Positions 1 to 10,186 of a stretch of DNA of 64,000 bases are shown here, piece by piece. The position numbers were made by a program, and so were the translations under genes. This DNA comes from Craspedostauros australis (taxonomy: Eukaryota > Bacillariophyta > Bacillariophyceae > Mastogloiales > Achnanthaceae): positions 806,001 to 870,000 of the forward strand of contig JAMXDE010000025.1 of NCBI GenBank assembly GCA_026770025.1. Reading direction: 5' to 3'. Within the stretch, counting starts at the first letter, position 1; each line of letters opens with the position of its first letter. The notes beneath the pieces are model-generated. The model searched no databases and was not told where the DNA came from. It saw nothing but the letters and a program-made list of their open reading frames with translations.

Positions 1-940
1 GATCAATCCAATAGGTGAAGTTGGAGATGTTTGGTGTATTTGGTTGCTATGTTATTGGTGTGTCAATTGATGATTGAGTGTGGATTATGAGATGATGATC
101 TCCTATTTCTAATGATGGTGCCTAATGCACGGTTGCTAACGTGCTGCTCGATTACCTTGTGGTTTCTCTTGCAGTCTTTTCTAAAACATTGCCCAAGATG
201 GCATGTTGATCTACACGATACTCCGTGTTATTCTTGCCTTTGGGTCTTTCTTCATCTCTCCTGGTCTTGCCTAATCTTGATCTCTGTTTGATCACATATG
301 GATTGATCCGTCTACGTCGACAAGGTGCATGCATCACCTCTGACGATGTTGTTCTGGATCCTAAGTATTGTTGCCACGTGCTCGATGATGCACTCGGCAT
401 GGCTAGACAGGTCAGTGTACCATGACTAAGATATAATCTCGATTCCGAGGATCACAATGACCGATCCTCTGACGTCATACGATGATGTCAGTGCCTACGT
501 CATGTTCGATGACCGTAGTGACCGAATATCAATCGTGTATCAAGACTCACTCGACTATACTCTCAAATCGAGTCGAATCAAAAATAGTGAATCACGTTTC
601 AGTCATGGGAGATGGGTACCTAATTTCGATCTAGATGTTGATAAATTGGGTGTGACCGGTTCCTGTGTCGTTCGTCGTGGGCGACAGGGACACCCGGCAA
701 AAAGCAACGGAAACGCATTTCGACTAGTACGACTACTTTGACATCCAAAACCAATTTTGTCACTCAGACACAAGAAGGCCGCAATTGACATTCCACGATT
801 GGCGAAGAACGAATCTCCATTCGAAGAACTTAGTGGGAAACCCTGTTGGACCTATTTCGGAGAAACAAAACGAGGCATTGATGCCGCTGGCCTAATTAAT
901 CGAGTCCCGTCTATACCGATGACAAACAGTTTCTAATTCT
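1..940. other. non-coding stretch, no gene recognised
   Basis: Short reading frames occur on both strands but none has a recognisable motif. A 30-40 bp segment near 755-790 (TTTTGTCACTCAGACACAAGAAGG) recurs in diverged form near 1115-1150, so the region has been locally duplicated. Confidence 0.5.
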
Positions 941-1110
941 AAATAAATCGAATGACGGATAAATAAATCGAGTGACGGATAAATAAATCGAATGACGGAT
1001 ATTTAAATCGAATGACGGATAAATAAATCGAATGACGGATATTAAAATCGAGTGACGGATAAATAAATCGAATGACGGATATTTAAATCGAATGACGGAT
1101 AAATAAGTCG
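941..1110. repeat. 20-bp tandem repeat array 1
   Basis: Eight consecutive 20-bp units, consensus aaataaatcgaatgacggat, plus a partial ninth. Variants alternate between aaataaa, atttaaa and attaaaa at the 5' side and aatgacggat or agtgacggat at the 3' side. The same unit, in the same orientation, makes up array 2 about 790 bp downstream. Confidence 0.95.
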
Positions 1111-1901
1111 CACAAGTTTGTCACTCGTGACCCAAGAAGACAAGGCCGGCAAGTGATCGAACTAATCAAGTGCGCTTGGTCACACAAGCAAACCACGAAA
1201 TGGTGGCTCTCCTCGACTCTGCCCTGCTCTGGACGGATCACAACAGTGGAGTTGGAGTGTTATTGTCTATTAGTCGTTTTATTTTGGTTACAATTGTATA
1301 AATGTGAAGCAGACTGTGCAAAGAGTTCGTGGTCAACCTTGAAGAGTTCTGATCTGTTGTCCATTTGGTACTGTATTGGAAGAAGAGGAGCGGGAGAGAG
1401 CCATGGGAATGATATGGCTGCCGCTCATGCCAGCGGCTTTGCTTTGTTGGAAGGAGGAAGCGTGGGGCGGGGGGAATCTCATGGCGATTGTTTGTGGCGA
1501 ACGGCAGGATTTGTGAGCAATGCACAGAGAAATACAATGCGACTACCCTTCGAACAAAGAGACACCTTCACTGATACCGCAAAACCAAGTGCAGAACAGA
1601 CGAAATGAGCATGACATCACACTGGTCTAAAGCGATGTAGGATGCAACACATGCGTGCATCGGTGTGTATTGCATTTGTATCGCGTTCGCTACACTACGT
1701 TGATACTTGATGTTGTGGAGTGGTTTTGCCTGGCTTGGCCATCTGGGGACATCATGTGTTGCTCTCGTCAAGCCCCGTCTTTGTATTCGTGGTCTGTTGG
1801 TCTGTTTCCGTTTCATCAATCGCGATGTGACGAGAACCTCGTTTAGTCGAACTAGTCCGATAGTGTCAATGGTGTCCCGTGAAGACACTGGATTGATAAC
1901 T
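1111..1901. other. 790-bp spacer between the two 20-bp arrays
   Basis: Contains interrupted reading frames on both strands (for example 1153-1608 +) without any recognisable domain. It is bracketed by directly repeated arrays of the same 20-bp unit, so it may be an insertion into one array or a unit flanked by repeats; no terminal inverted repeats or target duplication were seen. Confidence 0.4.
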
Positions 1902-2070
1902 AAATAAATCGAATGACGGATAATTAAATCGAGTGACGGATAAATAAATCGAATGACGGATATTAAAATCGAATGACGGATAAATAAATCGAATGACGGA
2001 TATTAAAATCGAATGATGGATATTTAAATCGAATGGCGGATAAAAAAATCGAATGGCGGCTATTTAAATC
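1902..2070. repeat. 20-bp tandem repeat array 2
   Basis: Eight units of the same 20-bp repeat as array 1, followed by a partial unit. The last units have drifted (aatgatggat, aatggcggat, aatggcggct), which suggests decay at the right edge. Confidence 0.95.
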
Positions 2071-3205
2071 AAGGGTTCGGTTTTCGCACGACTGGTCGGG
2101 ATTTAATCAAGACACAGTATTGCAGAGTCATTTTCGGAGTTTCTCCATGAATTACCCATAAATAACACTGGAAGCTATGACCTTCAACGAGTTCCTGAGA
2201 ACGAAAATTTGATTCGAGAACATTCCTCTTGCGGGATCTTTTGTCATCGCAAAAACAACGAGTTTTGATTGGCTGGGTCAGTAGCCTCCAAGATTGACTA
2301 ATTCGACCCATTTTGCCGGGTGTCCCAGAAGACCGTGAAGACACGAATTGTACTCTTCGTGGTCTTGACGTCGGGCTGGATGATATTAATGAAAGTACCA
2401 ATGGTCATTTGTGCCTGGATGAAGGTGGCGATTGTGGTTGCGGACATCAAAGTTTGTTGTTGCGCACATACGGGTCTCGTTGTGACGAAAACAACAAAAT
2501 CCTCCCACCAATCATAGCCGGTGGAAAAGGACGAACAATGTGCTAACAGGAATGGTGTCAACAGAGAGGCGCTGGGCGCTCTCTGTGTGAAGGAAATGAG
2601 GCCTTTTCCTCCTTGAACGAGGAGGAACACAACACAGCACCAAACACGACGCGCTGTTCGCGCGTCTCTGCCCCCGTTTGACGAAGGCAAGCACCGCGGG
2701 TGTTCTTGTTGATACGAGGGCGATTGCGTGCACTCTCTGCACTGCCCTCCCCCGGTGGTCAAGAGGAGGTAGTCGTAGTTGTCCCCAAAGCATCACTCTC
2801 GCGCAGCTTCTTCGCATCTTCACGGAACCAAACAAGACGAAACGAGGGGGCGAAGCTGGTTCACATGTGTGTTGCAGGTCGTCCATTGCTCGGACTGCGC
2901 CAGAACTCTGTATCCATACCATCACTCTGATTTCTTGCATCGAGACGTCGTGTTGTGTTGCATTCAGCACATCGCAGATTGAGTCCAACTCAGGTCAATC
3001 CAATTCAATTCAATTCAACTCAGCTCAGGTCTCAATCCTCAACCAAACTGGCACTAAGAACAGCCATCGCCATCAACAGCACCATCGCCACCCGGTGAAT
3101 GCCATACTCGTAGAGCATCAAGTAACAGCCCTCCTCTCTCTCTCTCTCTCTCTCCCGCTCCGTCTCCCCAGAGAGAACGCTGAAGCTGAAGCTGAAGCCA
3201 AAGCC
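2071..3205 (+). promoter_or_regulatory. upstream and 5' leader region of the cyclase-PDE gene
   Basis: No gene is seen here. The reading frame of the downstream gene is open back to about 2678 but contains no ATG before 3206. The last 210 bases look like leader DNA: an AATTC-type repeat at about 2996-3020 and a (CT)n tract at 3131-3155. No promoter motif could be assigned. Confidence 0.4.
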
Positions 3206-6200
3206 ATGTCCCTCCGCAAAGAGCGAACAGCGCTGCTGATGAGGAATCACAGACGCAAGACACCTCAAGACCAACAGAGGCCCGACATGATCGACGAGGA
3301 GACTGGTGATGCTTCCGGGATCGCGACCAACGGCAGTAATGGCAGCAGCAATGGCAGCAGCAATGGCAGCAGCAATGACAAACCTGCGCAGACCAACCAC
3401 AGATCGTCCTTCTGGCAGAGCAGGTTCTTGCTGTCGACGAACAGTGACGTGGAGATGGACAGCAACACCAACAACACTAAGATCAACGCCAGGACGAGCT
3501 CAGCTGGGGCTGCTCGCGCCAATGCTTCGCGATCCCGGGCAGCGGCGGCCGGAGTCAGTCGGGATGAGGTCATGGGTGCGCTGCGGGCGACCAAGCGATC
3601 ACCTTCATCCAACAACAACACCAAGAGCGACAAGAGCAACAAGAGCAACAACAACACCAACAATGGCAATGGCAATGGCAATGGCAACACCAGCGTGGAT
3701 GAGAGCGACGCCAGCGATTCGTTCGCGGTGGCGTCCGACGGGGATGAGCGCAACAGCGACGCTCACTTTGACGATGTCGACGCCTACGAAGACGAGTTCT
3801 ACTCCTTGAACGAAAACAGCAGTGGGGCCAACGACAGCGAGGAGGACGATGACGACGATGACGACCCCATGAGCTTATCCCGCAGACGCTTATCCCGCAG
3901 ACGGAATCGGATCTCGGACTTCAGCAACGCAGGCAAAGGCAAAGGCAACAAGATCCGCAGGCGGAGCAGCCACGATTCCTCCATCTTCTACGAAGGCGCC
4001 TCCTTCGCCAGCGACCAGTCCGATCACTCCGCATCCGCATCCACATCCACGCGCAGCATGAATAGCGGGAGCAGACGCCGCAGAAGGCGGAAGCGCTTCC
4101 TGTCCTCCTCCTCCAAACGCTTCGTCAAACGCAACGGATTCGCAGCGCATCTCCTTCGTCAGCTCATGAGCACCATCTTCATCTACATGGCCATCATCTT
4201 CCCCATCATCGTGCTCCTCATCATGCGGACGCAGCAGATCAATTCCCTGGAATCCGCCTTCGATTCCATCGCCCTGCAGGTGCGTGACGAGACGCAGACC
4301 AAGTTCTATCAATTCCTCAACACCATGCACGGCCTCAGCGTTGCCAGCACCTCGCAGGGGCACTTCAACGCGGCCAACAACTCCACATCGTGGCCCTTCG
4401 TGACGAACTGGGACTTCGACAAGGCGGGCGCGGCCGCCCTCCTTTCCAGCAACGCTATCTTCATCGGCTTTCATCCAAAGGTCAAGGAGGAACTCACGGG
4501 GCAATGGAACACCTACTCGGTACAGAACCATCAGAACTGGATCCCGCGCCAGTACTATCCAACCTACGATGAGGAGCATCAGATATTTCCGCTTCTCTTT
4601 CCGCCCTTTGTCTACAGCGTCGAGAACGCCACCGTGCAGCCTGCGTACCGCCGCATCAACTACACCTCGAACTGCGATATGCACGGCAGCCGACGATCTC
4701 TGCAGCACCAGCATGGAGATCAGCATGGAGATCAGCATGGAGATCAGCATGGAGATCAGCATGGAGATCAGCATGGAGATCAGCATGGAGATCAGCATCA
4801 AGATGAAGACCAAGGGCAGCATGGTGACCAACATGAAGAATCAAACACAACAACCTCATCATCGTTCCTGTACCCCACCTGGCAGATGGCACCCATCACC
4901 CCGCCCTACACCAACTTCAACCTTCTCGCGATCACCTCCAGCCGGCTACTCGAAACGCTCGAAAGCAACGTGCCTTCAGCCGTCATTGGAAATCTGGAGC
5001 AGTACGATGCCGACGACGGCGGAGTTGCGGCGGCTTTCTACACGCCTCTTCTGCAGGCCAAGTTCGGCGGGGATGCGGTCTACCAGGGACAGCCCTCCAG
5101 CTGGATCTTCTACCCCATCTTCGAAGACTTCAATCCGGAAAAGGACGATCACGGTCACGACGACGAACACGACGACGAACACGACGACGAACACGACGAT
5201 GAACACGACGATGAACACGACGATGAACACGACGATGAACACGACGATGAACACGACAAAAAGTGCAGCGACCCAGACGACAAGACCCAGAACATCGTCG
5301 GCGTTTGGAGTGCCGTCATCTACTGGGAACTCCTCTTCAAGAACGTCCTGCCATCTAGCACCAAGCACAGAGTCATGGTGGTCCTAGAAACGATGAACGT
5401 CACGTCCGGCGAAACCGCAAGCACCGTCTCCATCCTCATCTCGGGCGAGGAAACAACCTTCCTGGGTTACGATGACTTGCACGATCGAGCCTACCAGTAT
5501 CTGCAAAGGAGGTACGAGCTCTTGGACAGCCATGGCAATCACCTCCACGACGTCCACTTCCCGGTCGGCCAGTCACTCTTCGCCTATTCCATCTCCGTCT
5601 ATCCCACCGACGATCTCCAGAGCTTCTACGTCGACCACATCCCCTACACGACGTCCTTCTCCATCCTCCTCTTCTTCATCATCTTCATCGGCGCATCCTC
5701 GCAGTACGACGTTCACGTCCAGGAACGCCTCAAGCGGGCACTCAAGAAGTCCAAGGCCGACCAGCGCATCGTCAACCAGATCTTCCCCAAGCAATTCAGA
5801 AAGCGGCTACTGCACAAGCCCAAGCTGAACGCCAAGCTGGTGGCAGGTCAAGGTGGTGCCATGGCCCTGTCCTCCATGCACAACGAGCTCTCCAAGTCCA
5901 CGCATCACAAGATGGAACGCCGCGGCAGCCTCAACTCCATGGCGTCTCGCAAGAAGAAGAAGAAGTACCTCACATTGGATTCGGATCACGGCGTGCGGGT
6001 CAAAAGCGGTAGCATCATGGGCAACAACCGTGGCAACAACGAAGGTCTCAACACATCCCTGCATCCCAAGGATCAACTCAAGAACTTCCTGCAAGACGTG
6101 CCCTCCACCGAATTCATGCTCGACGATAACGATGACGACGGTCTGGAGGATCACCGCAGCAGGGGCTCTTCGGACCCAGCGGCATCGCACACCAGCCAGG

Positions 6201-9200
6201 GTGGTAACACTGCCAGCAACACGGGTCTGTCACAGCAGGAGATCATGGAGATCCTTTCGATCCAACCCATCGCCGACTACTTCCCCGCCTGCACCGTGCT
6301 CTTTGCCGACGTCACGGGATTCTCAGCCTGGAGTTCCGAACGCGAACCAGAGCACGTCTTCATCTTGCTGGAAACGCTCTTCCAATCCATGGACCGCATC
6401 GCTCGGCGGCGTCGTGTTTTCAAGGTCGAAACAGTCGGCGACTCCTACATGGCCGTCACTGGTTTGCCAGATCCGCAGGCCGACCATGCCGTGCGCATGG
6501 CGCGGTTTGCGAGGGATTGCATGACGCACGTCCATCAGGAAACGAAGCAGTTGGAGAGTTCCTTGGGTCCCGACACTGGGGAGCTGCGATTGCGAATCGG
6601 AATGCACAGCGGTCCTGTTACGGCGGGCGTGCTGCGTGGTGCCAAGTCGCGATTCCAGCTCTTCGGCGACACCGTCAACACCGCCGCACGCATGGAGTCC
6701 ACCTCCTTGAGCAACCGCATCCAAATCTCAGAGTCGACGGCGAACTTGCTCAAGGGTGGCGGCAAGGCGGTCTGGATCAAACCACGTACGGACGTCGTGC
6801 ACGCGAAGGGGAAGGGAGACTTGCAGACGTACTGGCTGGCCTTACAGCAGCGCACCTCGAGCGGCGATGCCACAGTCTCCAGCAACACCGGATCCACAGG
6901 CAGGGGCAACCTGAAGGCCAGCAGGCCCAGGAGACGAACCGACAGCTCCGGCAGCGTGAATTCGTTCGTCGAGAGCAGCGGCACCATGTCCGTTTCCTCC
7001 GGGTCGATCTCCACGACGGACTCCAGCTTGCATTCGACCGACGACCACACCCACAGCGATATCGAGGCCGCCACGTTCGCGCGCAGCTACAGCCAGCCGC
7101 AGGAATCATTCCATAACGTGGCCAAGAATTCCAGAATGATTGACTGGCTGTCCGATATCATGATATCGTACATCAAGAAGATCGAAGCGCAACGTCGTGA
7201 TTACATGATCGCACGGCACAACCACGAGACCACATCGTCAACTTCTGGTGCGCACCCGTTGGAGGTCCTGCAGCCGCTCGGGCGCCCCGATCACTGTCTC
7301 CCAACCAAGGACATGGTGTTGGATGAAGTCGTGGAGACCTTCACCTTCATGCCGACTGCACACAACATCATCCGGACTCGCACCGACCCGGAATCCATCC
7401 GTCTGAGCGACGCCGTGATTGACCAGGTCCGTGATTTCGTGCGTGCCATCTCGATGCTGTATCGTCAGAATCCCTTCCACAACTTCGACCACTGCAGCCA
7501 TGTCACGCAATCGGCGACCAAACTGTTGAAGCGAATTGTCAACCCCAAACGCCATCAGCAAGGCAAACACATGCAGCAAAATGCAAATGGTGACATCGAT
7601 TCTGTCGATGACGGCACCGAGTTGAAGGACCAGCGCAATTTGCACCATCAGACGCATGGCATCGCGGCGGATGCCTTGGCGCAGTTCGCCGTCGTCTTTT
7701 GCAGTTTGATCCACGATGTGGATCACCCCGGTGTTCCCAATGCGCAGATGTCCATTGAAAACCCAGCCTTGGGTCAGCGGTACAAGAACCAAAGCGTGGC
7801 CGAACAAAACTCGGTGGACATTGCATGGGATCTGTTGATGCAATCCGAATTCACGCAGCTGCAACGGTGCATCTTCAGCAATCAGATGGAGTTGAAGCGA
7901 TTCCGACAGTACGTCGTCAACATGGTCATGGCGACGGATATCTTCAATCCAGAAATGAAGAGCTTGCGAAACGAACGGTGGTATCGAGTGTTCCCTGCGT
8001 CCGATGAAAGCAATGGAGATGGTGGCAACGATGCCAATGCGAATGCGAATGTGACTGTGGCCACAGCCTCGGATGATGCGCAGAACAGTGTCGTGAGCGC
8101 GAACAGCAGCAACGCCAACCAGGCAACATCTGTGTCGTCGCAAGGCAAGCAGTTGGAGAAGCAACAGTCTGATGTCAGCAGCAAAAAAGATACGAAGAAT
8201 ACATCGCGCAAGGCCACGATTGTTCTGGAGCACATCATCCAGGCAGCCGATGTCAGTCACACCATGCAGCATTGGAACGTCTACAAGAAGTGGAATGAAC
8301 GCCTGTTCCGCGAAATGTACCACGCCTACAGAGACGGACGGGCGCAGCGCGATCCATCGGAGGGTTGGTACAAGGGTGAACTGTGGTTCTTTGACAACTA
8401 CATTATCCCGCTGGCGCAAAAGCTGGAGCGATGTGGTGTGTTCGGCGTGAGTTCCGACGAATGCCTTATCTACGCTCTTGAGAATCGCAAGGAATGGGCG
8501 ATGAAGGGAGAAAAGATCGTGGAGGACATGATGGCCACATTGAAGGAACCCGAGTCGGCCCCTCCTCCCATCAAGATCGCTGGGTATGACTTGTCAGATG
8601 TGAAGACCCTGGAAACAGACAAGCTCGTGAAGTCCATCAAGGATCTCATTCGCCGCGGCCGTTACCTGGGAACCTTCAAATCCGAGGGCAAGAAGGACGG
8701 GCAGATCCGTGCAGCCAAGAGCTGGATGGAGGCGTTGCATCTTCACGAAACGTGCCCTTCCAGCAAGGGCATCATGGACCTGTCCATAGTGCTGCCCATC
8801 TACTCAGGGATCCTCGTTTTCCTCAAGGCCGGGGCGTTAGTGCAAGATCCCACAGGGAACTTCGAGTGGAACATGGTCTCGCGTTTCGTCAAGGAGGCGA
8901 AGCGAGATGGCAGCACCGTGCACATCGCTCGCGCATTGGCGGCACAGTGCGAATCCATGGCTCGGCGCGGGGACTACATTTCGGCACTGAATACATTCAA
9001 GAGCCTGACCGTGATCTACGATCCAAGGGAGCATTCGGCGGCGATCAGCAAGATCTACGGAACGGACCGCGCAGCGCAGGCATACTCGCAGCGGGCACTG
9101 TGGTTGGATGCCATCGGAGAGACGAACGGCAGCATATCCGCCTGTCACATTGTCCTCAAGGACATTCTTCCTCACATGGACCCCAAAAACGTGCTCAACA

Positions 9201-10186
9201 CATTCGAGTTGCTTTATCCAGTGCTTTCCATCCTCAAGAAGCACGGCGCAGCCGCACAGGTCCGCGATGTGTTCTCCAGAAGCGTCGTCGACAACTTTGC
9301 CAGCCACAAGCTCATGACGTCGATGTGCCGCCCGATGTTCCTTCCCATCCTCATGGCGTTGGATCTCTCATCTCCGGATCCGCAAGAAGTGAACGACCGG
9401 GCAGCGGACATCCTGGAATACCTGATCATCAAGATGAACAGCAGAGCCGACGGCGACGGCAAGGACGCCGCCGACGAGACTGCTGTTGTCCCAAATGGAA
9501 GCCTGCGCATCGATCCATTCTTGGACAGGCTCTACGGACGGCTGGGATGGTCTCCGAACTCCATCATGACAGAGCTCTGCCTGAAGGTCGCCAAGTATCT
9601 GATATCGATCCGCCCGCCATCATCGACGCCGCCTCCTACCACTCCACAAGTGGCGATGCACGACTCAAGCAAGAGCGAGGGGCTCACCGCTCCCGTCACA
9701 AGCGATTCCAGCGACAGCAACGCAAGCCAAGAACATGGGGCGCCTGATGGTTCTCGTCCAACACCCAACACCGCGAGCAACGAACGCAACGAAGAGCTGA
9801 TCCAGATCCTTCTGAAGCGTGCACTCGCCTTGTCGCGGTTGGCGGAGAAGGAGCACAAGCAGCACGTCCCGTTTCCCAAATCAAGCGGAACTGGCACCGA
9901 TACATCCAAGCCAGCCAGCAGCAAGAAAAACCACGAGAACGGCCCGAACACGAACTTCTCGATTGCGTACAAGTTCCATCGGCCGATCATGAAGGATCTG
10001 TACGCAGTGGCGAGGCAGGAGATGGGTGATATGGCTTGGCAGGAATACAGCGATGGCGATGAGCCGGTCGCCGCACCAGCAGCGCCATCGGTGGCAGCCG
10101 AAGGTGCGGCGTCCTCATCAACGGATCCGCATTACGCAATCGAATGCGCCCTTGGCGTGTTACGTCTTCGAAGTCTGACTGAGTAG
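3206..10186 (+). CDS. receptor-type class III nucleotidyl cyclase fused to a cyclic-nucleotide phosphodiesterase
   Basis: A 2,326-residue membrane protein that should both make and hydrolyse a cyclic nucleotide. The ATG at 3206 is the first in frame. Order: acidic and low-complexity N-terminus; membrane helix about 318-342; ectodomain about 343-811; membrane helix about 812-831; cyclase domain about 1021-1213; PDE domain about 1405-1778; helical, TPR-like tail about 1790-2326. Cyclase metal ligands D1035 and D1079, and N1158 and R1162, are present. The base-selecting pair is E1075 (as in guanylate cyclases) with Q1151 where guanylate cyclases have Cys, so substrate is uncertain. PDE metal residues H1425, H1503, D1504 and D1682 are present; a low-complexity insert of about 60 residues lies before D1682. 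The ectodomain carries two His/Asp tetrapeptide arrays. The cyclase-PDE-tail layout is known from diatoms; the cyclase sits on the cytosolic side by inference. Confidence 0.92.
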   Translation: MSLRKERTALLMRNHRRKTPQDQQRPDMIDEETGDASGIATNGSNGSSNGSSNGSSNDKPAQTNHRSSFWQSRFLLSTNSDVEMDSNTNNTKINARTSSAGAARANASRSRAAAAGVSRDEVMGALRATKRSPSSNNNTKSDKSNKSNNNTNNGNGNGNGNTSVDESDASDSFAVASDGDERNSDAHFDDVDAYEDEFYSLNENSSGANDSEEDDDDDDDPMSLSRRRLSRRRNRISDFSNAGKGKGNKIRRRSSHDSSIFYEGASFASDQSDHSASASTSTRSMNSGSRRRRRRKRFLSSSSKRFVKRNGFAAHLLRQLMSTIFIYMAIIFPIIVLLIMRTQQINSLESAFDSIALQVRDETQTKFYQFLNTMHGLSVASTSQGHFNAANNSTSWPFVTNWDFDKAGAAALLSSNAIFIGFHPKVKEELTGQWNTYSVQNHQNWIPRQYYPTYDEEHQIFPLLFPPFVYSVENATVQPAYRRINYTSNCDMHGSRRSLQHQHGDQHGDQHGDQHGDQHGDQHGDQHGDQHQDEDQGQHGDQHEESNTTTSSSFLYPTWQMAPITPPYTNFNLLAITSSRLLETLESNVPSAVIGNLEQYDADDGGVAAAFYTPLLQAKFGGDAVYQGQPSSWIFYPIFEDFNPEKDDHGHDDEHDDEHDDEHDDEHDDEHDDEHDDEHDDEHDKKCSDPDDKTQNIVGVWSAVIYWELLFKNVLPSSTKHRVMVVLETMNVTSGETASTVSILISGEETTFLGYDDLHDRAYQYLQRRYELLDSHGNHLHDVHFPVGQSLFAYSISVYPTDDLQSFYVDHIPYTTSFSILLFFIIFIGASSQYDVHVQERLKRALKKSKADQRIVNQIFPKQFRKRLLHKPKLNAKLVAGQGGAMALSSMHNELSKSTHHKMERRGSLNSMASRKKKKKYLTLDSDHGVRVKSGSIMGNNRGNNEGLNTSLHPKDQLKNFLQDVPSTEFMLDDNDDDGLEDHRSRGSSDPAASHTSQGGNTASNTGLSQQEIMEILSIQPIADYFPACTVLFADVTGFSAWSSEREPEHVFILLETLFQSMDRIARRRRVFKVETVGDSYMAVTGLPDPQADHAVRMARFARDCMTHVHQETKQLESSLGPDTGELRLRIGMHSGPVTAGVLRGAKSRFQLFGDTVNTAARMESTSLSNRIQISESTANLLKGGGKAVWIKPRTDVVHAKGKGDLQTYWLALQQRTSSGDATVSSNTGSTGRGNLKASRPRRRTDSSGSVNSFVESSGTMSVSSGSISTTDSSLHSTDDHTHSDIEAATFARSYSQPQESFHNVAKNSRMIDWLSDIMISYIKKIEAQRRDYMIARHNHETTSSTSGAHPLEVLQPLGRPDHCLPTKDMVLDEVVETFTFMPTAHNIIRTRTDPESIRLSDAVIDQVRDFVRAISMLYRQNPFHNFDHCSHVTQSATKLLKRIVNPKRHQQGKHMQQNANGDIDSVDDGTELKDQRNLHHQTHGIAADALAQFAVVFCSLIHDVDHPGVPNAQMSIENPALGQRYKNQSVAEQNSVDIAWDLLMQSEFTQLQRCIFSNQMELKRFRQYVVNMVMATDIFNPEMKSLRNERWYRVFPASDESNGDGGNDANANANVTVATASDDAQNSVVSANSSNANQATSVSSQGKQLEKQQSDVSSKKDTKNTSRKATIVLEHIIQAADVSHTMQHWNVYKKWNERLFREMYHAYRDGRAQRDPSEGWYKGELWFFDNYIIPLAQKLERCGVFGVSSDECLIYALENRKEWAMKGEKIVEDMMATLKEPESAPPPIKIAGYDLSDVKTLETDKLVKSIKDLIRRGRYLGTFKSEGKKDGQIRAAKSWMEALHLHETCPSSKGIMDLSIVLPIYSGILVFLKAGALVQDPTGNFEWNMVSRFVKEAKRDGSTVHIARALAAQCESMARRGDYISALNTFKSLTVIYDPREHSAAISKIYGTDRAAQAYSQRALWLDAIGETNGSISACHIVLKDILPHMDPKNVLNTFELLYPVLSILKKHGAAAQVRDVFSRSVVDNFASHKLMTSMCRPMFLPILMALDLSSPDPQEVNDRAADILEYLIIKMNSRADGDGKDAADETAVVPNGSLRIDPFLDRLYGRLGWSPNSIMTELCLKVAKYLISIRPPSSTPPPTTPQVAMHDSSKSEGLTAPVTSDSSDSNASQEHGAPDGSRPTPNTASNERNEELIQILLKRALALSRLAEKEHKQHVPFPKSSGTGTDTSKPASSKKNHENGPNTNFSIAYKFHRPIMKDLYAVARQEMGDMAWQEYSDGDEPVAAPAAPSVAAEGAASSSTDPHYAIECALGVLRLRSLTE
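4712..4800 (+). repeat. in-frame 12-bp repeat encoding Gly-Asp-Gln-His x7
   Basis: Seven tandem copies of GGAGATCAGCAT inside the cyclase-PDE gene encode (GDQH)7 at about residues 503-531 of the ectodomain, followed by a looser His/Asp/Gln run. His every fourth residue is the spacing of metal-binding or pH-sensitive His-rich loops; a role is inference. Confidence 0.9.
5157..5256 (+). repeat. in-frame 12-bp repeat encoding Asp-Asp-Glu-His x8
   Basis: Eight tandem copies of GACGA(C/T)GAACAC inside the cyclase-PDE gene encode (DDEH)8 at about residues 651-683, the second His-rich array of the ectodomain. The codons drift from GACGAC to GACGAT along the array, consistent with stepwise expansion. 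Confidence 0.9.

Noticed and set aside
2678-3205. Upstream extension of the cyclase-PDE reading frame
   Set aside because: The frame is open but has no ATG before 3206 and runs through CT and AATTC repeats typical of leader DNA.
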